Assembly (NCBI GenBank): GCA_032768795.1
Contig: CP136491.1
Span: 3,569,013-3,633,012 of the forward strand
Direction of reading: 5' to 3'
Length of the DNA: 64,000 bases
From: Tremella fuciformis
Lineage: Eukaryota; Basidiomycota; Tremellomycetes; Tremellales; Tremellaceae
The notes beneath the pieces are model-generated. The model was not told the origin of the DNA. It saw nothing but the letters and a program-made list of their open reading frames with translations, and made no database searches. Of the stretch, positions 21,830 to 34,298 are shown in pieces; within the stretch, counting starts at the first letter, position 1; the number at the start of each line of letters is the position of its first letter. The translations under genes were made by a program, and so were the position numbers.

Positions 21830-23905
21830 ATGGAAGCGTTTGAGCCAAAGACTTCCCTCGCTACGTAACGACCGACCCTTGCGACCGCCGCCGCCTCCCC
21901 GCACACTCAAATACATGATGTCCGCGATAGCTTTCTCCTCGACCGGGAAAGCATACTAACACGCAGAGTTGTACTGCAGAGCCTCATGTTCATGGCTGGA
22001 TGGCAATCTGGATCCAACGGTCCATTGATCCCTCACCTGCAAACACATTATCACGTAGGCTAGGGACACCGTCGAGGTTACATCAGCTCATCATTTCTCA
22101 GATTGGATTTGCCGTCAGCACGTCTGCTCCGAGAGGCTCCGTAGGAAAGACGCTGATCGATATAGTGTCGCTGATATGGATCACGAACTTCCTGGGGATT
22201 CTCACCACTTCTCTCATTGTGGGAAAGGTGGTCGATCGAATTGGTCATGGCTACGTGAGTGGCGTGCCCCGCGGCCTCAGCAGCGACTCACGACAGGCAT
22301 ACGCACTTGGCATGACGAATCAGGCTATAGCCCAGGCGATTCTTGGGGCAGCTCCGCCTTACCCAGTGTTCTGCCTGGGTTACTTTCTCAACGGCACGGG
22401 CCAGGTTTTATATGTACGTGCAATTGCGAACGAAGTGCCGCGCAGCTGAGTGTCTAGGCCGCTCTCGTCAACTCTTTGTTGGCCCGACTGCCCAATGCCA
22501 CCACACAGGTCGGCATAGCTCAGTCTGCATTCGGCTTGGGAGCCTGCGTCGGTCCACTTGTCGCCACCAAGTTTGCGTCGACATATCCGGCGCATGTCAA
22601 CTACTATTTTTTCGTGTCGATGAGCATCTCCCTGACGATGTGCGGAGTCATCCTGGTCGTCCTTCAGGGGCGAAGGATCGAGGAGATCATTCCCCTCGAC
22701 CAGCAACAAGCCGCAGCTATGGAAGAGGCACGACGGGGACTCACGTCTGTACCCCCGTCGAGGGCGGATGTCGGGACACCGAATGCGGCTAAACCGATCA
22801 CGGATCTCGAGATGAATCCGACCGCCAGGGATCAGGCGGTCATTGATTCGGTACCGCAGAATCCTCCGCTCCTCCCTGCAACGGCTCAAGTAGTCAAGCA
22901 GTCGAGCTTTATCGAAACGATCAGGATGCCATATATCAGGCTGGTCGCACTGTATCTGTTTCAATATGTGAGGGAGAAGCGAATCTCCCCAGCGGTCTCT
23001 CATTGACGTGCAGACTGGCTGCGAAGTGGCCTACGGCGGCTGGATTGTACGCTGACCTTCTTGGAGGTTCAGGCGTTGAGCTCAAGTCAGGTGACATTCA
23101 TGATCGATAAGCGGAAGAGCAGCAGTGCCATGGGTTATATCGCTTCGGGATACTATGGGAGTGCGTGTACAAATATGTCTTTGGCAGGCCTCTGATCCGG
23201 GAATAGGTCTCGCCCTCGGACGTTTGCTGCTGATACCTGTCACTCGACGACTCGGGGCCCGTTACGCGCCATATGCGTAGTGAGCCCACCTTACTCGTCC
23301 TTTGTTGTGCGTCAGCAAATGTTGATACCAGCTCATTGGTCGCTGCGGGCGCTGCGGTAGTGGTTTGGACGGTAGATCTTGTAGCAGTCGACGCGGTGGC
23401 AATAATAATCATTGGAGCGAGTCTTGGACCGATCTTTCCACTGTGGTCGGTGCTCAGTGTAGTCCGGAGGGTGTACCGCTGATCACCAGTATCAACACGT
23501 GAGAAAGGCGTCTTACAGGAGGCTCTGAAGGCTCATTCACAACAGGACAACGCAAACGGTCCCTCGAAGAGTCCAGACCGGGGCGGTTGCGTTTCAGGCA
23601 GCGTGAGTTGGCCTCGCTCCACCTTCGCTGCATAAGCCCTTGCTGATTAGCAGCTGTGGCTCAGCGGGGCAGGCGGTCTGGCCTTTGTGGGTCGCTCAAC
23701 CACCAGCAGTGGCGAAGCTAGCTGACCCCAGGGTCGTTGGTCTCTTGGCACAACGTGCAAGTGAAGACATGCCAGTCGCAGCCAGGCTGACCAACAGTAT
23801 TCAATTAGCGTATTACAGCCTGTCGCGGTAGCACTCATTGGATGCTCCATCATCACCTGGGCGTTCGCATCGCGCTACGCAACCTTCCCTCACGAGGCTA
23901 TATGA
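21830..23905 (+). pseudogene. MFS transporter (FucP/BSC6-like), possibly decaying
   Basis: Exons that fit are 21830-21864, 21967-22054, 22102-22117, 22166-22254, 22297-22413, 22458-22967, 23014-23046, 23091-23160, 23207-23276 and one from 23332. The 16-nt exon is followed by a GC-AG intron (22118-22165). Protein landmarks are GWQSGSNGPLIPHLQ, GVAQ-like GIAQSAFGLGA, YIASGYYGS and GPIFPL. The final membrane exon ends ...SRYATFPHEAI at 23905. Between about 23470 and 23650 the expected PRRLLT segment is present only in a form with an in-frame TGA, so the gene may be non-functional. Its tail-to-tail paralogue (23964-25952) keeps that region. Substrate unknown. Confidence 0.65.
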
Positions 23906-23963
23906 ATGGGCCTCATTGAAACGCCGGCCGACGCGTTCCACACCCTCCGGGCCGCACTCTCTG

Positions 23964-25952
23964 TCATCCGTCGGCAGTCGCGCCCGCAGAGTACCTTGAC
24001 AGAATAAGCCACAGTATGATCGAACACCCAAGCAGTGCTAGCGCAACAGGTTGTAGCACCCCAATGTCAAACTGTCGTCAATTAAGAGACATGCTCATAA
24101 AGACGTGAAGCCTACCCTCTGGGAGAGGAGCCCGATGACGAATGGCCATATCGCAGAACCCCCGAACCCGCAGCTGACTCATAAGCTGCTCAACCTCATT
24201 TGGCTCACCTTGCAGTGAAGGCGAGTGAAGTAGTGAGAAGCCTCCTCGGCACGACGGAACCGGTCATGTTGATGCTGCGCATGAGCGGGCAGTCCGATTG
24301 ATCTTAACTCGGCATGCTCGCCAGATGGGGAATATGGGGCCGAGAAAGCCACCCAGCAGGGCGACTGCGACACCGTCCACATAGATGTTCTTCACGCCCC
24401 AAACCACACCGACGCAGGCCATGCACAGAAGCGAGCTATTATTCCTCAGCTGAGAAAGATATGTGCCCCAACGCCAAACTCACTAGATAGGGACGGCGAA
24501 TCGAGGCCCCAGCTTCTTCGTCACTTGCATCAACAGGAGCCTGAACACCGCAACACCTGCAATCAGCCGAAGTACTTGGCATTTGGGTCGCTGACTGAAG
24601 TAATACCCCGATGCAATATAGCCCAGGGAGTGTCGCTGCGCGCGTTTGTCCAGTAGATAGGTAACCTGCGTCTCAGCGGATGCCCCGCCTCGCCTCTCGA
24701 GGCTGTGACTCACGATCCACGCCCCGTAGCCGATCTCGATCCCCACCTGTGGTATTAGCGATCGATGAGGCCCAATACGATCCTATCCCACATAAATGAA
24801 TAGATAGAGCGCCATGAGCAGAGTATAAGGCATTTTGAGTACTGCCAAGATATGAGGACCCCCATGATTCGATTCCGGATTTTCTCCCGTGGTCGTTGCT
24901 CTTGTTGATGTACGTCGGGATGCTGCACTAATGACGGCTTCCAGGGGAACAAGGCTCAACTCGACGTCCTGCTCCCCCTCATCTGGCGACCCGTTCGTAG
25001 GGGCGGGGCGTGTCTTCTCCGCCATGACCCGATTATACTCTTGCGGTATGACCTCCTCGGTCCGTCTACCGCGGAGCACCAGGACGAGGAGTATCGCCAT
25101 GAGGAGGGACAGACCCATGGAGAAGAAGAAGTATTGCGCGGTGTGGGGCGAATGCTGGGTCCACAATGTGGCGACGAGGGGGGCCGCCCCTGCCCCGAGA
25201 CCGAACAGTGACTGTGCGACACCAATATTGAATGGACCGTCGGCCGTTCTCGTCAAGGTCGGGTTGACGAGAACCGACTGAGATCAGCCTGGGGAAGGTC
25301 TGGAGATGGGCCCGCACGCACCGATGCTCCCTGGGAGAGGCCTTGGACAAAGAACCCGAATACAAAGGCTGGATATGGAGGCGCGAATGCGCACAGCATC
25401 AAGCCCATTGCACGTACAAACAGACCGACGGGTATACACTGACGTGAGCTGTTGGGGTGAGATTGTTTCCTGCTGAGACTCACTATCCCAATGCCCAGCC
25501 GATCGGCAATTTCGCCAACCATAAAAGACATGGAGAATGTGCCAAGGAAGGTGAAGATGTAGATCAAGGACACTGCAGTGATTGAGTGGTAGAAACACGT
25601 CGGTCAGCTTGACCTACTAATAGCATAGTCGACCTAAATCGTTAGGCTTATTCGTCTGCAACTCTCTGAAACGTACGTGGTAGTCGGCCTGCAGGTAGGG
25701 AATTAATGGTCCATTTGAACCGGACACCCAGCCACTCAGAAAGCTGACAGCTTGCAAGGTGATACTGCATTCAGTGAGCCGTCCATGGAACACGTCTTGC
25801 ACACACATGACGGCGCGGGTGTGCGCGGGACTGATTGGTCGGCGGGTGGGCCATTCTTTGGTGGAAAACCGACGCAAGGCTCCCCAGAGCCGCCCATGTT
25901 GCGGTTCAGTCGCATCATCCCCAGTAGGTGCGCCTGGAAGCTCATCCGTCAT
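23964..25952 (-). CDS. MFS transporter (FucP/BSC6-like)
   Basis: Multi-exon gene starting at 25952 (MTDELPGAPTG) and ending at the TGA 23966-23964 after the last helix ...LLGCSIILWLILSRYSAG. Landmarks in order: GWVSGSNGPLIPYLQ, ADRLGIG, GVAQSLFGLGAGAAP, a cytoplasmic loop rich in charged residues, YGAWIV, LGYIASGYY, FLGPIFPI, VVPRRLLTTSLAF, GGSAIWPFVIG. One intron (24275-24321) is GC-AG with donor GCGAGC. Exon limits other than those named were not all fixed. It is the intact-looking paralogue of the gene ending at 23905, separated by only about 58 bases. Confidence 0.82.
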
Positions 25953-26372
25953 GACAACAGGTAAGACAAGTCAAGAAGGGGTCATGAATGCCCAATCGGC
26001 CCCAAAGAAGTGCGGGTAGGAAGGAGTATGGAATAACGCCGACGGGGGTTGAATCTCCCGCGATGCCGCTTAAATGTCGGCCCGAGCGCCAGCTACTGCA
26101 CTGTGAGCCCGCCGACGCTAAACACCGGCTGAACGACGACCAAAGGTCGATCTGACAGCGAATCTGTCGATGAAGGTGCTGATTTCTGTAGATGCGTGAG
26201 CCCGAGAAACCGGAGCGGTGCGACACGTCAACTTTCTCTCGGTGTTGCCAATGTCTCCAGGAGGGCCCACTGACAGGAATGTAGATGCATCTGCACGCCA
26301 TTGCTTGCTATCGTCACGAGGCTCAGACAATGAACATGCTGATTGGTCCCCCTGCGCTCTACGAGACGCACT
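25953..26372. other. Intergenic, no gene seen
   Basis: Lies upstream of the MFS gene and downstream of the next SDR, both on the minus strand; presumed MFS promoter. Confidence 0.4.
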
Positions 26373-27271
26373 TCAGCTCCCCCCATCTGTCATCAACATC
26401 AGACTCGTGTGTTTGGACCCACCGATGAGGATGCTTGTCCCCGTCACATAGTCAGCCCTGACAGCGTACAGGTATGCCTCTGCGACATCCTGGGGTGTAC
26501 CCGCAAAGCCGACAGCCAAACCGCTCCCCACCCTCTTCGTTTCGCTTTCCACCTCATCCTGCGTCTTGCCACTTTTCCGTGCTTGTGTCATGGTGAAGCC
26601 GGGGATCACAACGTTGCACCGGATGTTTTTCAACCCAAGCTCATCCCGCAGGCCTTGCGTCAGGGAGATGATTCCCCCATTCAGCGCCGTCATGGCTGCC
26701 GTCAGAGGTCCAGGTCTAATGGCTGTCGTCCCAGAAGTGAGCGTGAGCGATCCGCCCGCCGGTAAGATGTCGTATTTTGACACGGCTGTCGTCATTATCT
26801 GGCCCGTTTTTGCCAGCCAAGGACACGGTCGACGATGACCCACCCTTTCCCACCATCATCGACCCCCAGAACTTGATATTGTACTGCTCCCTGAGATCAT
26901 CGAGACTGAGATCCTTCAGTTGCCCGTACAGTCTCGGGGCCGTGGCGCAAAAGACTATATGGTCGAGAGGTGCGAGGGAGATGAGCAGCTCGGTGAACTT
27001 GCTTTCATCCCTGACGTCGCCCGCGACGCCGGACACGTCGGCCTCTGGATAGTCGGTTTTGAGCTCCCCGACGACGTCCACCACTTTGTCCGGGGTGGAT
27101 GAGCTGATGATCACACGAGCACCTGCATCGAGAAATGCTGAAGCTGCTCCCAGGCCAATGCTAGAAATACTGTTCAGCGCGCATCGTTTGGTGTCTCCGC
27201 ATAACTGACCCTGTAGTGCCTCCGATGATCAAGATCCGCTTGCCCGTCAACTTGTCCGCATATCTCCCCAT
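26373..27271 (-). CDS. Short-chain dehydrogenase/reductase
   Basis: Exons 27271-27210, 27160-26844 and 26785-26373 give 263 aa. The first splice rebuilds the dinucleotide-binding loop GGTTGIGLGAA. The catalytic Ser falls in LTSGTTA, but the usual YxxxK position reads PLTAAMTALNGG, so the Tyr appears absent, as in some fungal SDRs. The C-terminus is IPGFTMTQARK... and GGS. Introns are 49 and 58 nt. It may be a diverged or non-classical reductase. The neighbouring upstream gene is another SDR on the same strand. Confidence 0.82.
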
Positions 27272-27671
27272 TTTGGATTGTGGTCTTGAATGGAAGTTGA
27301 AAAGGAAAGCATCTACTGACTTTTGTCAGATGGTAGGGTAAACTCGGTGCTTTGAGTGGCAGGTTAAACACCAGGCCCACTGCAAATTAGCAGTCACCGT
27401 TATCATAGACCTTCTTCCCCGAACGGCACTCCTCATCCCCCCGAGGGGCTCACGCTCCGACTTGGGATAGCTCCAGAGATCGGTCCAGTTCGGCACCCGG
27501 ATCGTCCATAATTGTATCGTAGCGGACATTTAGTAGATCCCTAGGAGCCTCCAGGAGGACTCGGGAGAGAGCCCGACGCCCCGCACCAATGTCCATCTCC
27601 GCTCTGCTGTCGTCCGGACCGATTGTCATAAGGTGGTGTTGACAGGTGCATATGCTTCATTCTCTAGATAC
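27272..27671. other. Intergenic, promoter of SDR
   Basis: About 400 bases between two same-strand SDR genes; no coding signal. Confidence 0.4.
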
Positions 27672-28871
27672 TCAAGATGTCTGGCCCGCCCCCAAAGTTC
27701 CCGTCTCCTCTCGCTGTTTCAAGAACGCCTTGAATTTGTCGGCATCTTGTGATCAGCTCCTGTCCACCCGTTGACAAGCCGCACGGCGCAACTCACAGTC
27801 TGGATGCCACCTCGAGAGGGCGGGTCGGCCTTCGATGATGTCATTGGCTGTCCAAGCTTCTTCAGCATTGTCTCGAACCTAGCCTTCAGCTTTTCTTCCT
27901 CATGCCGCGTCTGAGCGACAGCACGCACAGCGGAGCACTCGTTGTCCGGGCACACGGCAAAGAATTTCTTTTCGACAAAGATCTTGGTGGCGTAGTAATT
28001 GACCGTCTGCCTGGGCGTCCACATGAGGGGATTGATCTTTCCTGGGTTGGACTTTGATGTGAGTCCGGACCATGTCCATCCAGGAATGAAGTGGTGGGCC
28101 GTGCATTTACAGTCGGGAGTATTCCGCAGCTCGTGAGCCACTGTCTAATCAGCCATCTGGCGTAAAGGTCAACGGTGAAGGGACAAACGCTGCTCGGTGT
28201 AATGTTTCATGGCAGCCTTGGAGGAATTATATCCCGGTTTGCCTCTTTGCGACAATCAGCGTATGGTAGAAGCTGATTGCCGAGCTCACTCACGGCCTGT
28301 TGTCGACACCTAGTTTACTCCCAGAGGTGATGATGACGCTTTCGGACTGCTGTTGGACCATGGTCGGGGCGAAAGCTTGTACGACCATGATAATCGAATT
28401 GAAGTTGATGCCCATAATGTCCGCCCACATTCCCTGCAGCTCACGAAGCGACATGGTGAGCGAGAACGATTTGGCCCAGTTGATGATGGCGTGGTTGGAC
28501 ATTAACACGTGGATCTTTGAGGTCAGCGAGATTGGTACGAGCAAGGAGAATGACTCGCTTCGGGAAAGTCTTTCAACACTTGGTCTCGGAGCGATTCGAC
28601 GTTTTCAATCTTGCTCAAGTCCATATTAAAGCCCACGACCCTGCCGGCGGTCGGGACCTGTTTGATGGTCTCGACAGCTTTGGGCAAATGCTCCTCGTTC
28701 CAGTCGACCAAAATCACGTCCATCCCATGTTCGGCGTAAAAGACGCCCGACTCGAGCCCAATACCCTGACTGTCACACTCAGCCCAGCACCCGGGAGATC
28801 CCTTTTACTCACGCTCCGCCCGTGATCAACGCGACGTTGCCTTTCTTGAGCACATTCGAGATCATGATCAT
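27672..28871 (-). CDS. Short-chain dehydrogenase/reductase, seven exons
   Basis: Exons 28871-28813, 28769-28559, 28514-28294, 28244-28189, 28140-27929, 27878-27797 and 27745-27672 sum to 304 aa in frame. Splicing restores the cofactor loop TGGAQGIG, the NNA-type strand VLMSNHA, catalytic Ser in ITSGSK and the YNSSK Tyr/Lys motif. The tail reads CPDNE...IIEGRPALSRWHPD-YADKFKAFLK, which needs two late introns. Intron 28515-28558 is GC-AG (GCGAGT). NAD(P)-dependent oxidoreductase, substrate unknown. A second in-frame ATG two codons downstream is an alternative start. Confidence 0.88.
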
Positions 28872-29132
28872 ACGAAGTTGACGCAGTGTCACGATAAGGT
28901 ATGGATCACTGCAGCTTGATTTATGTATCTCTCCAGTTTCGCTATGCTTGGGTCGAAGCCAAGCGGACTCGGGGAGCTAGGCGGGAATTCAAGCGCTGAT
29001 TTAAACGTATGTGCAGAATTCTGCAGGGACCACTGGTCTCCGACCGGGGCCAAGATCCTGCGTGGGCCTCCATCTTTGCCAGATACCTTGATGAAAGAAG
29101 ACACTGCTCGTGAACCGGGCTCCTCAGCCAAA

Positions 29133-30627
29133 ATGCAGAGCAACACTCTCAGCGCCAAAGAAACGATAGCGCTTGTCGCTGCCGACAAAATCACGGTCAC
29201 TCAAGTGGCACGAGATCATCTAGACCGGTATGACCAAAGACAAGGCGAGATCAGCGCTTGGACAATGGTCGATAGAGATCAAGTACTCGCCGAGGCTGCA
29301 CGACTTGATGCCGTACCCAAAGCCACACGCGGACCTTTGCACGGAGTCGTCGTCGGAGTCAAAGATATCATCAGTGAGGTGTTCGCATGAGGCCGCCTCC
29401 CACTCGCTAACTCTGATCAGACGTGAGAGGGCTTCCGAGCCAGCATCATGAACGTTTCTTTGGCTCGTCGACCTCTTCAGAAGATGCAGCTTGTGTAGCC
29501 ATTTTGAGGCAGGCTGGAGCGCTTATTTTTGGCAAATGTGTGAGTCTATGTCCTCCTTCTCACATGCCGTGCGCGCTCAGTCATCTCACTAGGCCACACC
29601 GGACCATTTCGCAGACAGCCCATGCAGGAATCCACACGACCCAAGGAGAACCCCAGGTGGCTCGTCGTCCGGATCAGCCGCCGCGGTCTGCGACTTTCAA
29701 GCGCACGTATCCCTTGGAACGCAGACGGTCGGTCAGTAGTGTCTTTGCTGATTTATGACCATTTCAGCTGAAATATCCGCCAGGATCGGTCACCCGACCT
29801 GCCGCATTCTGTGGGACGTTCGCGCTGAAGCCGACCTATGGCACGATATCACCCGAAGGGGCAAAGCCATCCGCTTGGACGTTCGATACCATCGGGATGT
29901 TTGCCAGAACAGCATCGGATCTCGAGCTTGTGGCGTCTGTGCTGGGTTTCCCGGGCCACCGAGCCGAAGCCAGGCCTATCTCACAATGCAAATTTGGGTT
30001 CCTCAAGACGGCTGAGTGGGAAGACAAGAGGTCGCCCGAGCTGGAACAGGCTTGGGAGTCGGCAAAACGATCTTTAGCTTCTCAAGGCTCGATTGTGAGC
30101 GAGATAGATCTACCGGAAGCATTTGGCGGCAGCTTCGTGGCTCGTAACGCCCGGGTAGTACAGGCAGAAGGGAGTCTGTGCTTCTTGGCGGAGAAACGAT
30201 CAGCACCCGAGCAGATTAATGCTGTGGTCAATGGCTGGATGGAGCGACAAGTCACGGCAGATCCCAAGGAGTATCTCGCTCTTATCGACCTCTATGCCGT
30301 CCTACGACCCCAGATGGACGCCCTTCTGTCGGCTTTCGACGCTGTGGTCACGCCCTCTGTTCCGGGGCAAGCCCCCATGGGTCTCGCGGGTACAGGTGAC
30401 TCCAGATACAACGTCATATGGACGGCACTGCATCAGCCATGTGTCAGTGTACCTGGACCGGTCAGTAAGGATGGAATGCCAGTTGGACTTTCCTTGGTCG
30501 CGCCGAGGTAAGCTCCCAGTTAAAGAGGTGGTAGGAGTTGCTGACAATCGGATTTGACGATATGCGGCTGCTTGCTCTCGCAACCCGTGTGGGCGAAGTA
30601 TGGAGGGATATACCGCCGCAGACATGA
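29133..30627 (+). pseudogene. Amidase (amidase signature family), last splice site damaged
   Basis: Exons 29133-29373, 29421-29539, 29593-29731, 29784-30507 and 30552-30627 would give 432 aa. The amidase signature is intact: a catalytic Lys in [17 protein letters not shown] with the Ser/cis-Ser pair, and the TFALKPTYGTISPEGAKP segment. The last join needs an acceptor at 30549-30551, but the bases are CGG after a perfect CTGAC branch site, where CAG is expected. Without it the final ~25 residues are lost or altered. Family members hydrolyse amides to acids plus ammonia. It may be an expressed gene with a truncated end or a recent pseudogene. Confidence 0.78.
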
Positions 30628-30697
30628 GTCAACAGGCACCTGTTGGGGTGGGGGAGCTGGGCGAACTGCACAGGACATGCATTCATTCAGAAGGTGC

Positions 30698-31900
30698 TCA
30701 TGACATGAACACCGGGATCGCGACGTTTCCCACTTCCAGTCTGGCGCACTCCTTCCATCTGGCGTCGTAAACAACCACGCCACCTGCGTCCCTACCTGCG
30801 GCGCAGAGATACTTTCCGTCCGGACTGCAAGACATGGCGCGAATGTGTCTCAGCCTGGGCCAGATCCATAGTGGCTCGCCAAGTCGGCCTTGCTCGTCCG
30901 CTTCCAGCACCACCATCGCGTCCATCTCGGCGTTGGGAGACATGCGATTGGTAGCGACGACTTTGCCGTTCCAGAAAACAATCTCGGCCGTGCGCATGGG
31001 GTGTGAGAGGTGGTGATTGAAATCCGAAGGCGGGAAGACGGGAATACGAGCGATGCACTTGGCTTCTTGATTCGAATCTAAATCGGGCCAGCTCATGACT
31101 GACAGCCACGACGAGAGCTCCTGCAGCACGTAGAGTATCTTGGCTAGATGGTTCAGTGCGAGCTACGTGGAGCACCCTTTGTAAGACATTTACCGCTGGG
31201 ATGCATGACGGCGTGCCGCGGTCCATCGCCCTCCTGGAAATCTTCGACGGCTTTGACCAGCTTGATACCGTAACTCGGGGTATATCGCATACGCCAGACC
31301 TTGTTACTGCCCTGATCACAAACAATGATCTCATCTCCGTGTATTACGAGACCGTGGCAGTGAGAAGCCCATTGCTTGGCGTGTTTCTGAGTGGTGTAAG
31401 GCGCCAGGAAGATATCGGCGTCGGCCGGTCTTGGGGTCATAAACTTGCCATCAGCCTTGAGACCAAGCACCGATACCCCGCCTCCGAGATACTGAGCGTA
31501 AGCGATACGCATGCTTGCTAGCTAGGTCGGCGACGCTGACATGTGCAGCAACGATTGCTGAGCAGTCTTCCAGCAGCGCCGTATGAGCGGGATCGTCCAG
31601 ACCAGTTTCGGCGCTGTCGACCATGGTCAAGGATCCGTCTTTTCCCACTCGGACCAGATCAATCCGGCCGCCCGGTGCGGGTCGCGTGGCGACGTAAATG
31701 AGATCGGCATGCTGTCTATATGGTAAGCAACATCAGACGACCCCGGTATCCATGCGCCAGCCGTACGGGTGCGGAGTGATCCAATCCGGAGACTTGTGCG
31801 TTTCAAGGCTGGAGAGAAGCGTAAGAGATCCGCCTTTCTCGTCGAACGAGACCGAATGGATCTCCTTGCCCAAGGTGCCCAATACCAATATTCGCGACAT
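30698..31900 (-). CDS. Lactonase-type seven-bladed beta-propeller protein
   Basis: Starts MSRILVLGTLGKEIHSVSFDE at 31900 and ends at 30698 (...VFMS). Exon 1 is followed by a 5'-GTACGG intron joining to QHADLIYVATRP. A further intron lies between SAIVAAH and AYAQYLGGGVSV, and another before VLYVLQELSS. Repeated blade motifs include HGLVIHGDEIIVCDQGSNKV, GPRHAVMHPSG, VLYVLQELS, and HIRAMSCSPDGKYLCAAGRDAGGVVVY. These match the 6-phosphogluconolactonase/muconate-lactonizing propeller family, which opens sugar or aromatic lactones. It is tail-to-tail with the amidase. Internal exon boundaries are not fully resolved. Confidence 0.83.
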
Positions 31901-32471
31901 GCGCTGTGCTCCTTCGTGACTGGGCAGGACGGTACACCGTTGCTTAGAGCTTTGAGAATTGGCCCAGGCGGACACAGAGAGCGGACTTGCAGCTATCGGA
32001 CCGGGGATTTAGGCTGAGCGAATCTAACTAACTACCTGATAAATCCTGATCGGCCCCGCATATTCTTAATTCCGAGGCGCATTTGGACAGAGCCGTTCAT
32101 CTTCGTGTAACTTCGCGATCGTTGCATGTGACTGCTGTCTTACCCAGTTTCGCTCGCTTTAAAGGCTTCTCGTGAGAGTCAGACTTCGCTAAACCAAGTG
32201 ACGCGGATGTGCAGTAACGCAGACCCCACATGACCCGATACATCTTACTCGTACATCTCGTATGTTTCCTTTGCTCGCTCTGAACCCCGTATCCTTCTTT
32301 TGGGGTGGAGTAAATTTTGCACCTCCTGACGACATTTGGGCCCCGCTCCCTGGACCCCGCAGCAGCGGCGGCGGCTCGCAGCGTCCTTTTCCAAATCGTC
32401 CTCACGCCTCCCCCCCCCCACCCTCCCTCCCGGTCCGGATCCTTCTGCTTCACCTAGCCCTCGCCTCCCAC
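31901..32471. other. Intergenic, lactonase promoter
   Basis: About 570 bases with a C/T-rich tract near 32405-32470; no gene seen. Confidence 0.4.
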
Positions 32472-34298
32472 TCAAACCCTCTCGATCGCCGTTATTTCAC
32501 CTTTTGCGTCCTTGTCCAAATCCGTAGCGGGTATTTCATGCGCCACTTTCTCCACCATCTCGGACCTGATAGCTTTGCGTGCGTGACGGAAGTTTTCGTG
32601 ATCCATCAAGGTCGATACCTCTTCGAGCGAAAGGCCTTTGGTCTCGGGTAGCCAGAAGTAGATGAGGAAAAAGTATAGGAGCTGGATGGCGAGGAAGACG
32701 GCATAGTACTTCCACGTGATGGCGGCGAGCGCGATGGGGTTGACAAACTGACTGACACCGTTGCCGAGACTCAGCAAGAAGTTCATGATGGCCCCAGCTT
32801 TGACCCGAAGGGTGTAAGGCATAATTTCGGAGACGTAAGCCCATTGGAGGGCGGTCCAAGCGACATCGTATGATCCGTAAAAGGTGAAGAGGAACTAAGG
32901 AAAGACAGTCAGTCGATCGTCCGCTATTGCCAATTTGATACGACTCACTGGAATCACTGCCACACCGACGGCGGCCTTGCCGGTCGTCGCGAACCCACCC
33001 GAGAGACCCATGATGAATATGTACGAGACAAACATGCCCGTGTTACTGATGAAGAAAAGTGTGCGTCGACCGATTCGATCGGCAAAGTAGGCTGCGGTCC
33101 AAGCCAGGATCAGATTCCAGATCGCGAGACCACCGTTGATGGATGTGATTTGCAAGGCCGACCTGATACCGACAGACTTGAGCACGGGTGAAAGGTAGTA
33201 GGAGACGATGCCGTTTCCAATGACGTTTGAGCCGATACCGAGCATAAGGAGGACTCGAAGGCGTCGGAAATTCCCCCAAGTCTTGACAAAATCAAGGTAA
33301 CTGGATCGCGCGGAGGTCTGTTCTTCTTTGATGATCTCTTCGATTTCGGCAAGTTCGAATAGGACAAGAGGATCTTGCTCATCTCCGTTGGCATGGTATT
33401 TGGCCAACATCTTGTGCGCATCGGAGATACGACCTTTCTTGACCATGAATCGAGGTGACTCGGGGCAGGTCATCAAGAGGGCAAGCGAAAGAATCGGAGC
33501 GGCGATCTGGAAAATGGCCGGCATTCGCCATCCCCAATTGCCTTTGATGTACAGTCCGGCGACAGTCAGCCATGCAGAAGTGATGGAGCCCGTATAGAAA
33601 TATCCATAGTACCTGAAGATCAGTAACACACAAGGCCCAACCCTTTCGAGAAAGGGGCCCACATAGTACTCAGAGTTGGTCGAAGACGGGGATGCGCGAT
33701 CTCTTGGACCAGGGCAATGGCAACGGGTTTGATCATCGCAATGCCAGAGCCCAGCAGGACACGACCTGAACTAGGGTCAGCCTTGAGTCCCGAAACAACG
33801 ACGACCGACGACGCACTACCAGCGAATTGGGCCAGATTGTTGGAGAAGGCCATGAGAAGCGCCCCGGCAATCATGAGCACATTGGCCACTCGAATGCACC
33901 AAAGACGGCCGTATTTGTTTCCGATCCATGCAGCAGGGAAAGACAGAATCAGACCGGGCAAAGACAAAGCGGCGGTAACAATGCCAAGAAGTTTACCAGT
34001 AGGAGAGTGGAAGAACCTGGACGAGTTAGCACTTGCCGCCACTTGGGCTAATACTACGTACTTTCCCCAAGCAGGAATAGCCTGCATACCGGTCAAGAGC
34101 GAAGTATCGTAGCCTTGATAGAAGGGGGCCAGGCAGATACCGACACAGTGAAAGACATTTCGCCTGAGTCCAGGATCTTTCCACCACGATCGAGCCGTGT
34201 TGTCTGTATAGTCAACAACGGCGCAACCTTTTTGCGAGACGCCCTGCGCATCGCTCACTGGGAATTGTTCTATAGGTAGCATGTTCAACGCTAACCAT
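32472..34298 (-). CDS. MFS sugar transporter, six exons
   Basis: Exons 34298-34259, 34203-34062, 34016-33820, 33765-33663, 33612-32949 and 32894-32472 give 522 aa in frame. The start at 34298 (MVSVEHATYRTIP) is required because its phase joins NNTARSWWKDPGL. Motifs: GNKYGRLW, QEIAHPRLRPT, PESPRFMVKKGR, ADRIGRRTLFF, and PETKGLSLEEVS. The transporter at 10939-12901 is a paralogue with a matching first intron. Expected to import a sugar or sugar derivative with protons at the plasma membrane. It is divergent from the CapA-like gene. Confidence 0.92.

Noticed and set aside
27719..28141. 140-aa ORF as the SDR C-terminus
   Set aside because: Reading straight through gives no family match; two introns restore the NDIIEGRPALSRWHPD-YADKFKAF ending and a full in-frame sum.
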